Below are positions 39,841 to 48,877 of a DNA stretch of 64,000 nt, piece after piece. Each line of letters opens with the position of its first letter. The stretch's first letter is position 1. This stretch comes from JBKBKN01 sp046294625. Its GTDB lineage: Bacteria > Bacteroidota > Bacteroidia > M30B66. Location of the stretch: NCBI GenBank assembly GCA_046294625.1, contig JBKBKN010000012.1, positions 32,416 to 96,415 of the forward strand, given 5' to 3'. The position numbers were made by a program, and so were the translations under genes. A model generated the notes under the pieces. It ran no database searches. It saw nothing but the letters and a program-made list of their open reading frames with translations, and was not told the DNA's origin.

Positions 39841-42309
39841 ATGAAATCGTTAATTTACACAACTGCATGTAGCTTATTTTTAAGCATCTGCACTTCTGCG
39901 CAGCAGTATTACCCACAGAATTTCGCCCCAGAAAATGGGTATATATCCAAACTTTTACAAAGCAACGACACCCTTTTTGCCACAGGCGAATTTTATGTGG
40001 GTGGCTATGAAATAGGCAGTTTGATTCGCTATGTAGGCGATAACCGAACAGAGTTAGATTCTGATATGCCATATATCGACAACGGTCAAGTAACAAATGC
40101 TGTTCCTGATGGCAATGGCGGGTGGTATGTTGCGACTTGGGGAGGAATTTCTTATGCCGGAGAAACAAGACGTGGCGTTATTCATATTAATCCCGACAAA
40201 AGTCTGGATGAAAATTTCCCTTTAATGCAAACTACTTCATTTGGTGGAATCATTAATGTTTTACACTTACATAACAATATTTTATATGTTGGTGGTAGCT
40301 TTAACGAATATGCAGGGGTTACTAAACCGCAGTTGTTGGCGTACAATACCACTACAGGTCAGATTGTGCAAGATTGGAACACCGGTTTAGCTTATGGAAG
40401 TACGCAATATGTAAGTGCATTGGCAGTGCATGGTAATAAACTTATTGTGGGTGGAGAATTGTCTTCCTCAGCTGGTCAACCAGTGAATAATTTAGGGATA
40501 TTCAATTTGCAAAATGGTACAATGATTAATAATCTTAATGCTAATGGCGAAGTTAGAAGAATTATTATTGATGTAGATACCGCTTATGTAGGTGGTAGAT
40601 TTTCAACAGTTTCCGGCGTTACTAGAAATGGATTGGTAAAGATTAATCTTTCAGATAATAGTCAATTATCCATTGCTGCGAATTTCAATAGCTATGTTGA
40701 TGATTTCAAAATTTCAGGAACTGATTTGTATGCCGGTGGATGGTTTACCGAGGTGAATGGCATATCAAGAAGTGGTTTAGTGAAAATGAACCGCTATTCA
40801 GGCGAAGTGAACACTGATTTCAATGTGATCATAGACCAAGCCCGTGTTCAATGCCTAGACATAGTGAATGAGAATTTGATTTTCGGTGGAAATTTTATGC
40901 AGGTGAACGGTTTCGGAAGAGAAAAGTTAGCGCAGGTAGATAAAAACACTGGAATGCTAAGCACATGGAATTCTTCTGTAGCATCTATTCCTGAAGGAAT
41001 TACGAATGTAGATGGTAACTTGGTTATTTATGGCGATATGAATCAATTACAACGAAGCATTCGAAACAGTTTTGTTGCCTTAAAATTGCCTGAACGAACC
41101 TTGTTGCCTGTTGGATTTACATCAGCCGCTTTTGGACTTAGTTTAAGAGACATGGTAAAACAGGGTAATAAAATCTATTTTGCTACTGGCTTTAACAATA
41201 CGATCAACGGAACATCTACAGGTTTGCTATTTGCGTATGATTTACAAACACAGGAAATTCAAAGCATCGGAACTTTTGGAGGTCTCGCAAATCCTGCTGT
41301 TGATCGCTTGCTCATACATGATGGGAAACTATATGTAAGTGGCTTTTTTACACAAGTAAATGGAGAATCGAGAAATCGCATAGCAGTGTTTAATTTAGAT
41401 GATTATTCCTTGAATGCATGGAATCCGGCTCCTGAATATTCCTTTGCAGCCACAACCATGAAGGTACACAATGGCAAGTTATTTATGTCTGGTTTTATCA
41501 CGCAAACCCAAACCTCTACACAATATGTTGCCTGTGCTTTGAATCTTTCGGATGCAACATGGGCAGGAGGTTTACTTCGTGATCCGGCGTCTGGAATAAG
41601 TTATAGCGGAAATGATTTGTTAATTAATGGAAACAATATCTTTTTGGCTGGTCATCAATTTGTGAGTTATAGTCCATTGGTAAGAAGTGCTGTTTTAAAA
41701 ATGAATGAACAGTTTGAAGTAGATGCAAATTTTGTTGCACAAATGGCCGAGAATACTACAGGTTCATCTTCATTAACGATGATTAACGGGGTGTTGGTGT
41801 CACTTCATCGCATTTCGCAAGAATTTAGAAGGCTATATTTTCATAGTCCATTAAATGGTGATACATTACTTAACCTTCCTATTGACTTTGAAGGGAGTGC
41901 GCCATTTACCCAACAACTAGACTCCCCTGAATCATACGTGTTGAACAACGATTTGCTTTACATTGGTGGCAATTGGGACAGAGTAAATGGCAACAATGTA
42001 CGTGGTCTTGCCATTATTGATGGAAGAACTGTTCCTTTTCCTGATTTGAACGTATCCATTGAAAACTTTATATCGGAAAATGAACAGAATATTTTAGTGT
42101 ATCCGAATCCGGCAAAAAATCAAATTTGGCTAAAAGGAATCAATGAAGCTGCACAGGTGCAAATGCTGGATATCAAGGGCAGATTGATACAATCATGGCA
42201 TCGTGTTAATGATGTCCCTTTGTATATTTCAGGTATTCCGGCAGGTATATACCTATTGCAAGTTCAAACCCAAGAAAAACTACACTACGCTAAAGTGGTG
42301 ATTCATTAA
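39841..42309 (+). CDS. Large T9SS cargo protein with delta-60-like propeller repeats
   Basis: An 822-aa secreted protein with a signal peptide (MKSLIYTTACSLFLSICTS, cleavage after AQQ or nearby). The long middle region holds repeated units of LYVGGSF-x-x-x-x-G-x-x-x-x-x-L-A-x-Y-x-x-x-TG spaced about 45-50 residues apart (first near 138), resembling delta-60 or Kelch-like beta-propellers; two propellers could fit in the length. The C-terminal sorting domain starts VYPNPAKNQIWLKG. No catalytic residues were recognised. It is third in the T9SS row, 24 bp after the previous gene, and followed by a repeat-rich gap. Confidence 0.8.
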   Translation: MKSLIYTTACSLFLSICTSAQQYYPQNFAPENGYISKLLQSNDTLFATGEFYVGGYEIGSLIRYVGDNRTELDSDMPYIDNGQVTNAVPDGNGGWYVATWGGISYAGETRRGVIHINPDKSLDENFPLMQTTSFGGIINVLHLHNNILYVGGSFNEYAGVTKPQLLAYNTTTGQIVQDWNTGLAYGSTQYVSALAVHGNKLIVGGELSSSAGQPVNNLGIFNLQNGTMINNLNANGEVRRIIIDVDTAYVGGRFSTVSGVTRNGLVKINLSDNSQLSIAANFNSYVDDFKISGTDLYAGGWFTEVNGISRSGLVKMNRYSGEVNTDFNVIIDQARVQCLDIVNENLIFGGNFMQVNGFGREKLAQVDKNTGMLSTWNSSVASIPEGITNVDGNLVIYGDMNQLQRSIRNSFVALKLPERTLLPVGFTSAAFGLSLRDMVKQGNKIYFATGFNNTINGTSTGLLFAYDLQTQEIQSIGTFGGLANPAVDRLLIHDGKLYVSGFFTQVNGESRNRIAVFNLDDYSLNAWNPAPEYSFAATTMKVHNGKLFMSGFITQTQTSTQYVACALNLSDATWAGGLLRDPASGISYSGNDLLINGNNIFLAGHQFVSYSPLVRSAVLKMNEQFEVDANFVAQMAENTTGSSSLTMINGVLVSLHRISQEFRRLYFHSPLNGDTLLNLPIDFEGSAPFTQQLDSPESYVLNNDLLYIGGNWDRVNGNNVRGLAIIDGRTVPFPDLNVSIENFISENEQNILVYPNPAKNQIWLKGINEAAQVQMLDIKGRLIQSWHRVNDVPLYISGIPAGIYLLQVQTQEKLHYAKVVIH

Positions 42310-42685
42310 TTTCAATTAAATGGTAATCAAATATTAATTAATAATTTGATAAAATATAACAAAAATCCCCCTAACCCCCTTGAATGAAGGGGGAATTGAT
42401 GTGCGTATGAACCTTTTTCACAAAAAACGCCTTATTGAATGTAAGTTGGCACGTGCAATTTGTTTTGTAGTTGCGCCATCCCCCTTGGCGAAGGGGGCAG
42501 GGGAATTGAACTGGTTGGCAGGATGTAGGATAGGACATAAATCCCCCTAAGCCCCTTTAATGAAGGGGGCAGATAGTGACCTAATTTCCATAAACTCGAA
42601 CTAAATTTTAGCTCTGCGTTTAATTATTATGAATGTAACTCCATTCATCAAATCATAAAATACACCGCAATGAATGATTATCCAA
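42310..42685. repeat. REP-like CCCCCTT/AAGGGGG hairpins between convergent T9SS genes
   Basis: Three copies of a C-rich hairpin lie in 376 bp without a gene. A: 42365-42395 (arms at 42375-42381 and 42387-42393). B: 42480-42497 (arms at 42480-42486 and 42491-42497). C: 42541-42572. Each has the form ATCCCCCTAA-CCCCTT-loop-AAGGGGG. The sequence GGGGAATTGA recurs after A and after B. The position between convergent genes suggests terminators or REP-type elements. Confidence 0.65.
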
Positions 42686-44320
42686 TCAGTACTTCCATAC
42701 TTTCCTGGTGAGCGCGCCTTTTGGCGAATGAACGCGCACCAAGTAAAGTCCTTTTTCCCAGTTAGCGGTGGGAATGACTTGTTGTGTGTCGTTTAGCATT
42801 CCGCTTGCCATGCTTCTGCCCAAGGCATCAGTGATTTGATATTCTACGCCAATAGTTTCTGAACGGATTACGAAATAATCCAAGGCCGGATTGGGATACA
42901 CATCAAAGGAAATACTTTCCATTGCTTCGGATAGCGAGGTAACGAGAAGTTGTGGTAATGTTTTCAGCAAACAAACCCCGCTTTGATTGTCCTTGTAGCT
43001 TTTGCCTGTAGCATACACGGCATTTCCATCCACATGCAGCCAAAAGCCTTCGCTGTAAGTGATGTCCGTTTTGTCATACACAAAACTTCCAAGCAGGCTC
43101 CCTTGCAAATTGGTGCGCCAGAGCTTCAGGGCATATTCATCGGCACTATTGGTGGTGGCTCCCGTAAAAAAAAGTTCTCCATTGAGTTCTGCTACATCAT
43201 AAAAATATTCTTCGGCATCGGCTGCCATCACTACAGTATCAAGGGGAGTACCGCTTGGCGTGAATTTCATATACACTGCCCTGCCCGATACCGCTTGGTT
43301 GGTGGCATAAGAGTAGCCTGAAGCTAGCAGATTGCCATCGCTCAAAGGGATGATTCGGCCAAAATTATTGTCGTAGCTGCCATCTGGTTTATAACTCAAC
43401 ACAAAAACTTCTTCCAGTGCTGCATCGAATTTGCGGATGCGCGCAATACCGTCATCGCTGTAGAGACTTACATAGACTTCTTCATTTTCATTCACATACA
43501 TCGCTTCTAAATATGAAGTCGGATTAGTGGAGAATCGCTTTTCTAATGTTTGTTCGCCGGTGGCCGTATTATGCTTGGATATAAATGGAATCCAATAATC
43601 AGCGGTGATTCGGATATCGCCGGATAATATCACTGTATTGGAGCCTGGCAAATATTCCATATTATAAATAAACGTGCGATACATAACTCCATAAATGAAA
43701 ACATGTTCCCACTGCTGTTCGCCTTGTGCATTAAACTTCCACAGACGAGCCTGATGGTTAGTTGCGCTGCTTCCGCTCACGGGTCTTATGGCGGCGAAAT
43801 AGACATTACCCTCGTTGTCGGTGCACAGCGGATTACCATAATTGAATAAATTCGGCACATCGGTATACATTATTTTTTGCCATAGCATCTGTCCTTGCGG
43901 ATTTATCTTTACCAATATGGGTTTTAAGCCAAATACCGTGGTGTCATAAGGGGCGGCTCCTGCAGCCAGAATGTTTCCTTCCGAGTCGAAGGCGATATCG
44001 GTGAAGGTGGAGTTGCCCTGATGACCGTCGTTAGGGGTATAACCAAGTCGGGGATGAACGTATTGCCACAGCAAATCGCCTTGCGGACTGAATTTCATCA
44101 ATACCGGTGAGCGGTTCAGAAAGCTGGCGTCTTTGTTGAGCGCTCCTGCCACATACACATTGCCCTGTGCATCGGTGATGGGTTTGGTGACGAAGTTAGG
44201 CGTGAAATCATTGAAATCGCAAAACACATCGCGGCTCCATTCCAAGCCGGGTTGTGCACTAACTGTGATACCTGTTAATAACAAAAAGGGGAGAAATAGC
44301 TGCTGTAAATGTTTTTTCAT
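42686..44320 (-). CDS. T9SS cargo protein with SBBP-like repeats
   Basis: A 544-aa secreted protein, convergent to the other T9SS cargo genes. The signal peptide is MKKHLQQLFLPFLLLTGIT with cleavage after VSA. Several repeats of the form DAQGNVYVAGALN followed by VLMKFSPQGDLLWQYVH (about residues 48-95, then at roughly 50-60 residue intervals) match the SBBP-type propeller of the protein at 37055. The sorting domain starts VYPNPALDYFVIRS and ends TRKVWKY. An extracellular or surface location is expected; the role is unknown. A terminator-like repeat region lies just past its stop. Confidence 0.8.
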   Translation of the reverse strand: MKKHLQQLFLPFLLLTGITVSAQPGLEWSRDVFCDFNDFTPNFVTKPITDAQGNVYVAGALNKDASFLNRSPVLMKFSPQGDLLWQYVHPRLGYTPNDGHQGNSTFTDIAFDSEGNILAAGAAPYDTTVFGLKPILVKINPQGQMLWQKIMYTDVPNLFNYGNPLCTDNEGNVYFAAIRPVSGSSATNHQARLWKFNAQGEQQWEHVFIYGVMYRTFIYNMEYLPGSNTVILSGDIRITADYWIPFISKHNTATGEQTLEKRFSTNPTSYLEAMYVNENEEVYVSLYSDDGIARIRKFDAALEEVFVLSYKPDGSYDNNFGRIIPLSDGNLLASGYSYATNQAVSGRAVYMKFTPSGTPLDTVVMAADAEEYFYDVAELNGELFFTGATTNSADEYALKLWRTNLQGSLLGSFVYDKTDITYSEGFWLHVDGNAVYATGKSYKDNQSGVCLLKTLPQLLVTSLSEAMESISFDVYPNPALDYFVIRSETIGVEYQITDALGRSMASGMLNDTQQVIPTANWEKGLYLVRVHSPKGALTRKVWKY

Positions 44321-44543
44321 GGGTTAGGCAAGTATTGCATTAAATATACTCATTTACAGTATACTATCACTCTATAATAATTCTAAGTGTAGTTTCAAAA
44401 TATCAACAATGTGTTTAATAATGACTTATCAAAATCGGGTTCAAATACAATTTATTTTCGTCCCCAAGTGCCTATCATAAAATAAACTAGGCGAGTATTC
44501 CCTTCGCTATAGTTTCACAATCTCCGCTGTTTTTTAAAAAAAA

Positions 44544-44573
44544 AGACCAAGCCGAGATATATCGGCTTGGTCT
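44544..44573 (-). terminator. Rho-independent terminator of frr
   Basis: A 12-bp perfect stem (AGACCAAGCCGA with TCGGCTTGGTCT, 44544-44555 and 44562-44573) and a 6-base loop, with A9 on its left that becomes a T run on the minus strand. It lies 20 bp past the frr stop. Confidence 0.88.
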
Positions 44574-44592
44574 CTTTAGGTTTTCAATAAAT

Positions 44593-45156
44593 TTAAACAG
44601 TCATAATTTCCTTTTCTTTGGTTTCCAAATGCTTGTCTGCTTTGGCGATATAGCTATCTGTAAGTTGTTGAATTTTTGCTTCTGCATCTTTCGCAATATC
44701 TTCTTCCATGCCGTCTTTCACCATCTTTTTAATGACTTCATTGGCATCTCTTCTCACATTTCTAATTCCTACTTTAGCATGTTCAGCTTCAGCTTTTGCT
44801 TGTTTCACAAGGTCTCTTCGTCTCTCTTCTGTCTGTGGTGGAATATTAATGCGAATCAATATTCCATCATTTTGTGGTGTGAATCCCAAGTTTGCAGCAA
44901 AAATAGCCTTCTCAATAGGACCAAGCATTTGTTTCTCCCAAGGTTGAATGGTGAGCGAACGCGCATCAGGAGCACTCACGCTAGCAACTTGATTTAATGC
45001 GGTTGGAGAACCATAATATTCAACTACAATACCTTCCAACATGGCAGGCGTAGCTTTGCCTGCTCGTATTTTTGATAATTCGAACTCAAGATGTTGAATG
45101 GCTTTTTCCATTTGAGTTGAAACTTGTTCGATATGCTGTTTTACTTCCGGGGTCAT
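44593..45156 (-). CDS. frr: Ribosome recycling factor
   Basis: Splits post-termination ribosomes together with EF-G. The 187 aa and the motif order are standard: SKIRAGKATPAMLEGIVVEYYG near residue 29, SVSAPDARSLTIQPWEK and NDGILIRINIPPQTEERRRDLVKQAK. The C-terminal helix carries DKHLETKEKEI. It follows pyrH by 47 bp in the same direction, the usual pair across bacteria, and ends at a strong terminator. Essential in well-studied bacteria. Confidence 0.97.
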   Translation of the reverse strand: MTPEVKQHIEQVSTQMEKAIQHLEFELSKIRAGKATPAMLEGIVVEYYGSPTALNQVASVSAPDARSLTIQPWEKQMLGPIEKAIFAANLGFTPQNDGILIRINIPPQTEERRRDLVKQAKAEAEHAKVGIRNVRRDANEVIKKMVKDGMEEDIAKDAEAKIQQLTDSYIAKADKHLETKEKEIMTV

Positions 45157-45203
45157 AAAATTTCAATTTTGCTTTGCAAATAACGATAATTTCAAGTGAT
45201 TTG

Positions 45204-45911
45204 TCAAAACTCTACCAATGTTCCAACTGATTCACCGGTAAGTAATTTTTTGAGGTTACCTATCTTGTTCATATCAAAAACAATGATTGGTAATTTGTTT
45301 TCATTGCAAAGCGTGAAAGCAGTTAAATCCATCACATTGAGCCCTTTCTCATATACTTCGTTAAAAGAAATGGTACTATATTTTGTTGCATTAGGGTCTT
45401 TTTCAGGGTCGGCGGTGTAAATGCCATCTACACGCGTTCCTTTCAGAATAACTTCTGCTTCTATTTCTATTGCGCGTAAAGTTGCAGCTGTATCAGTTGT
45501 GAAATAGGGATTGCCTGTACCGGCTCCGAATATTACCACTCTGCCTTTTTCAAGGTGACGAACGGCTCTTCTACGAATAAAAGGTTCGCAGATTTGTTCC
45601 ATTTTAATGGCGCTAAGTAAACGTGTTTGAATACCCATTTGCTCAAGAGCTGATTGCAGAGCCATTGAATTGATTACAGTGGCCAACATACCCATATGAT
45701 CACCTTGAACTCTATCCATACCACCTTCAGCAGCCTGTATGCCTCTAAAAATATTTCCACCTCCGATTACTACAGCAATCTCAACTCCAGCCTGTGCTAC
45801 TTCTTTTATTTCTGTTGCGTATTGGTTTAATCTTTCGGGATCAATACCAAACTGTTTATCGCCCATCAAGGCTTCACCACTTAATTTCAATAATATCCGC
45901 TTGTACTTCAT
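45204..45911 (-). CDS. pyrH: UMP kinase
   Basis: Hexameric amino-acid-kinase-family enzyme phosphorylating UMP. I start at 45911 (MKYKRILLKLSGEAL), giving 235 aa; seven upstream residues in frame precede no conserved sequence. Motifs are LLKLSGEALMG (phosphate loop), VIGGGNIFRG, FGAGTGNPYFTTDTAA (UMP-binding) and ILKGTRVDGIYTADP. It lies between the tsf terminator and frr, so it probably has its own promoter in the 81-bp gap at 45912-45994. Confidence 0.96.
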   Translation of the reverse strand: MKYKRILLKLSGEALMGDKQFGIDPERLNQYATEIKEVAQAGVEIAVVIGGGNIFRGIQAAEGGMDRVQGDHMGMLATVINSMALQSALEQMGIQTRLLSAIKMEQICEPFIRRRAVRHLEKGRVVIFGAGTGNPYFTTDTAATLRAIEIEAEVILKGTRVDGIYTADPEKDPNATKYSTISFNEVYEKGLNVMDLTAFTLCNENKLPIIVFDMNKIGNLKKLLTGESVGTLVEF

Positions 45912-45994
45912 TTTGCTATGTAATTTTTTCAACTTCGTTTAAAGTATCATATCGAGCGATAAGTCAACATGATTGGCAAATATGCACAAAAAAA

Positions 45995-46020
45995 AAGGAG
46001 AGAATTTTAATTCTCTCCTT
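45995..46020 (-). terminator. Rho-independent terminator of tsf
   Basis: A 10-bp stem AAGGAGAGAA/TTCTCTCCTT (45995-46004 and 46011-46020) with a TTTTAA loop, an A run on the left and a T run on the right, 6 bp past the tsf stop. It should close the ribosomal transcript before pyrH. Confidence 0.8.
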
Positions 46021-46026
46021 TTTAAA

Positions 46027-46866
46027 TTAGCTTCCTAAAGCTATGCGTTTGAATGCTGTAGCAACAAGTTCTTTATCTGAGCTTGAGATGTATTGTCTCA
46101 CAGTGAGTTTGTTGTCTTTTATAAACTCCTGATTCAACAATGTGCTCTCTTTGTAAAACTTGTTGAGTTTTCCTTGTGAGATTTTTTCAACCATATCTTC
46201 TGGTTTACCTTCAGCACGCACTTGTTCACGAGCAATTTCGAGTTCTCTTTCAAGGGTAGAAGCATCTACATCTTCCTTGTCAAGAGCTACAGGTGCCATA
46301 GCAGCCGCTTGCATAGCCACGTCTTTTGCAATGGTTTCAATATTTGGTGCATCAGATTTGTTGAATCCAACGATAGTCGCTAGTCTATTGCCAGGGTGAT
46401 TGTAAGCAACACAATAAGCTGCTTCAATTTTCTCGTATTTCAACTCAAGTTTCTCACCAATTTTACCGGTTTGATCAATAATATGGTCTGAAATTTTCAG
46501 GCCATCAATTTCAAACGCAGCAAGTTCGTCCACATTGGCAGGCACATTATTGATTGCTACTTCAGAAATTTTATTAGTAAAATTGATAAATTCCTGATTT
46601 TTGGCAACGAAATCGGTTTCGCAGTGGAGCACTACCAGAATTGCCTTTTTATTGTCCGCAGTAACTTTAGCCAAAACTACACCTTCGTTCGCTTCGCGAT
46701 CGGCGCGGTTGCCGGCTACTTTCTGACCTTTTTTGCGTAGCAAGTCGATTGCCGTTTGAAAATCTCCATTAGCCTCAGTTAATGCTTTTTTACAGTCCAT
46801 CATTCCTGCGCCGGTCATTTGGCGCAGCTTGTTAACATCAGAAGCTGTGATTGTTGCAGTTGACAT
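46027..46866 (-). CDS. tsf: Elongation factor Ts
   Basis: Nucleotide-exchange factor for EF-Tu. At 279 aa it is standard. The N-terminal UBA-like domain has VNKLRQMTGAGMMDCKKAL (13-31); the core follows with LVVLHCETDFVAKNQEF (about 77-93), and an N/C pair of dimerisation helices follows. It is the last of the rplM-rpsI-rpsB-tsf row, 19 bp after rpsB, and followed by a terminator. Expression should be growth-rate linked with the ribosomal proteins upstream. Confidence 0.97.
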   Translation of the reverse strand: MSTATITASDVNKLRQMTGAGMMDCKKALTEANGDFQTAIDLLRKKGQKVAGNRADREANEGVVLAKVTADNKKAILVVLHCETDFVAKNQEFINFTNKISEVAINNVPANVDELAAFEIDGLKISDHIIDQTGKIGEKLELKYEKIEAAYCVAYNHPGNRLATIVGFNKSDAPNIETIAKDVAMQAAAMAPVALDKEDVDASTLERELEIAREQVRAEGKPEDMVEKISQGKLNKFYKESTLLNQEFIKDNKLTVRQYISSSDKELVATAFKRIALGS

Positions 46867-46885
46867 ATTTTTATTTGTTGTTTAA

Positions 46886-47677
46886 TTATTCTTCGTCTTC
46901 GCTCGGTACTGGAGCAGCAGTTACATCAGTTGGTAGTACAGTTGAATCGTCGTCAGCTATGTTGCCTTCATCCGCCTTGTCTTTATCGATCTTGCGTTCA
47001 GACAAACCTTCTTTGATAGCATTAACAACCACATCCATAATAAGCGCAACTGATTTAGATGCATCATCATTTGCAGGGATTGGGAAGTCAACGAGATTTG
47101 GATCTGAATTTGTATCCACAATAGCAAATGTTGGGATATTCAGTTTTCTAGCTTCTGAAAGTGCAATGTGCTCTTTTGCAATATCAACAATAAAAAGAGC
47201 GGCAGGCAATCTGGTAAGGTCTGCAATTGAACCAAACTGAATGTCTAGCTTATCTCTCATTCTTGAGAAAGTTAGTTTCTCCTTTTTTGATATGTTGCTG
47301 AATGTTCCGTCTGCAAAGTTCTTGTCGATGGTTGACATTTTTTTCACTGACTTGCGAATCGTAGCAAAGTTAGTGAGCATTCCGCCCGGCCAACGCTCAG
47401 TAACATATGGCATGTTAACAGACTTTGATCTTTCGGCTACAATTTCTTTTGCCTGCTTTTTAGTGGCTACGAAAAGAATTTTTTTGCCAGATTTTGCGAT
47501 TTGCTTCATTGCGGAAGCAGCTTCTTCAAGCTTTGCTGCTGTTTTATTGAGGTCAATCACATGGATACCGTTTCTTTCCATAAAGATGTATGGCGCCATG
47601 TGTGGATTCCACTTGCTTTTGAGGTGACCAAAATGAACACCTGCATCCAGTAATTGATCGTATGATACTCTTGACAT
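46886..47677 (-). CDS. rpsB: 30S ribosomal protein S2
   Basis: Small-subunit protein at 263 aa with a typical acidic C-terminal tail (PVPSEDEE). Motifs are LLDAGVHFGHLKSKWNPHM (about 10-28), VTERWPGGMLTNFATIRKS and FAIVDTNSDPNLVDFPIPANDD. It lies 18 bp after rpsI and 19 bp before tsf, the familiar bacterial rpsB-tsf pair. No separate promoter was recognised, so it is probably read from the rplM promoter. Confidence 0.97.
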   Translation of the reverse strand: MSRVSYDQLLDAGVHFGHLKSKWNPHMAPYIFMERNGIHVIDLNKTAAKLEEAASAMKQIAKSGKKILFVATKKQAKEIVAERSKSVNMPYVTERWPGGMLTNFATIRKSVKKMSTIDKNFADGTFSNISKKEKLTFSRMRDKLDIQFGSIADLTRLPAALFIVDIAKEHIALSEARKLNIPTFAIVDTNSDPNLVDFPIPANDDASKSVALIMDVVVNAIKEGLSERKIDKDKADEGNIADDDSTVLPTDVTAAPVPSEDEE

Positions 47678-47695
47678 AATTTGCTGTACTTTAAA

Positions 47696-48082
47696 TTAAC
47701 GTTTGCTGAATTGGAATCTCTTGCGTGCTTTTTTCTGCCCGGGCTTCTTACGTTCCACCATTCTTGGGTCGCGTGTAAGCAAGTCATTGGCACGCAAAAT
47801 TGGTTTATTTTCTTCGTTGAGTTTTACTAATGCTTTTGCAATAGCTAAACGAAGGGCTTCCGCTTGGCCGGTGATTCCGCCTCCTTGAATATTGGCATTT
47901 ACGTCAAATTGACCTTCTGATGACAATACAGCAAATGGCTGATTAACCGAAACACGGAGAATTTCATTTGGGAAATAATCCTCAAATGATCTTTTGTTGA
48001 TGGTAATAGTACCATTGCCCGGTTTTAAATAAATACGGGCAATTGAAGTCTTTCTTCTTCCGCTGGTGTTGATGATTTCCAT
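47696..48082 (-). CDS. rpsI: 30S ribosomal protein S9
   Basis: 128-aa S9 with the usual start NTSGRRKTSIARIYLKPG and the RNA-contacting tail ERKKPGQKKARKRFQFSKR. Its ATG overlaps the rplM stop by one base (TAATG). It is the second gene of the row rplM-rpsI-rpsB-tsf. Confidence 0.97.
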   Translation of the reverse strand: MEIINTSGRRKTSIARIYLKPGNGTITINKRSFEDYFPNEILRVSVNQPFAVLSSEGQFDVNANIQGGGITGQAEALRLAIAKALVKLNEENKPILRANDLLTRDPRMVERKKPGQKKARKRFQFSKR

Positions 48083-48537
48083 TATTTTATTTCATTGATG
48101 TTTAGTACTTGTGGTTGTTGCCCATCATGTGGATGAGATGCGCCTGCATACACATAAAGATTGCCAAAAATAGCTCTTCCTAATCTGTTTTTTGGAAGCA
48201 TGCCCTTTACTGCAGCTTCGATTACTGCTTCAGGCTTGCGTGCAAATTGCTCAGTTGGAGTGCGGAAACGCTGACCACCTGGATAGCCGGTGTAGCGAAC
48301 GTAAACTTTTTCTTCTGCCTTGTTTCCTGAAAGTTTTACCTTCTCTGCATTTACGATAATCACATTATCACCGCAATCAACATGGGGTGTGAAGGAAGGT
48401 TTGTGTTTGCCTCTAAGAATTTTTGCAACTTGCGACGATAAACGTCCGAGTATGAGGTCTTGTGCATCTACCAAGTACCATTTTTTCTCAACAGTGGCTG
48501 CGTTGGCAGATTTTGTTTTATAGCTGAATGTATCCAC
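48082..48537 (-). CDS. rplM: 50S ribosomal protein L13
   Basis: 151-aa L13. The core LGRLSSQVAKILRGKHKPSF and the segment KMLPKNRLGRAIFGNLYVYAG-type (VKGMLPKNRLGR) are standard. It is the first gene of the ribosomal row and has a near-perfect promoter just upstream at 48579-48609. It overlaps rpsI by one base. Confidence 0.97.
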   Translation of the reverse strand: MDTFSYKTKSANAATVEKKWYLVDAQDLILGRLSSQVAKILRGKHKPSFTPHVDCGDNVIIVNAEKVKLSGNKAEEKVYVRYTGYPGGQRFRTPTEQFARKPEAVIEAAVKGMLPKNRLGRAIFGNLYVYAGASHPHDGQQPQVLNINEIK

Positions 48538-48578
48538 TTTATTAATATGTATTAAATACAGGTTTTCAAAACGGGCTG

Positions 48579-48609
48579 CAAAGATAGTACTTAAATCATT
48601 TCATCCAAA
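48579..48609 (-). promoter_or_regulatory. rplM operon promoter
   Basis: On the minus strand TTTG (48609-48606), a 19-base spacer and TATCTTTG (48586-48579) match the Bacteroidota primary-sigma consensus exactly. The leader to the ATG is about 35 bases. Confidence 0.8.
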
Positions 48610-48818
48610 TTTTAATTGCATTCACTTTTGCTGCATGAAAATGTGTGGTTTTTTGTTCCTATTCAAGGTTATTTTTGTTCTTTGAACCACGTTTTTTTTG
48701 TCTTATCATCATCAATTTGATTTACTGTCTTTTGTTTTTCATTTTTTGTACCTTCATTTTCTTGTTAGCTTATTTTCATAGTGCCAATTGCGGCATTATA
48801 TGTTTTATGAAAATTTAA

Positions 48819-48850
48819 TTTGCAAGACTCAAAGACAAAGTGTACTTTTG
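48819..48850 (+). promoter_or_regulatory. gapA promoter
   Basis: TTTG (48819-48822), a 20-base spacer and TACTTTTG (48843-48850) match the Bacteroidota consensus. Transcription should start near 48857, leaving a leader of about 20 bases with the repeat ATTAATTAATTA before the ATG at 48878. Confidence 0.8.
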
Positions 48851-48877
48851 ACACTCAAAAAAATTAATTAATTAATT

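Larger units (their letters stand above)
48538..48877. other. 340-bp divergent intergenic region of rplM and gapA
   Basis: Holds two oppositely directed consensus promoters (48579-48609 and 48819-48850). The 200 bases between them are T-rich, with no ORF, repeat or hairpin that I can support. Confidence 0.6.

Noticed and set aside
44629..44997. 122-codon + strand ORF across frr
   Set aside because: It is antisense to frr, a clear essential gene, and has no coding signature.
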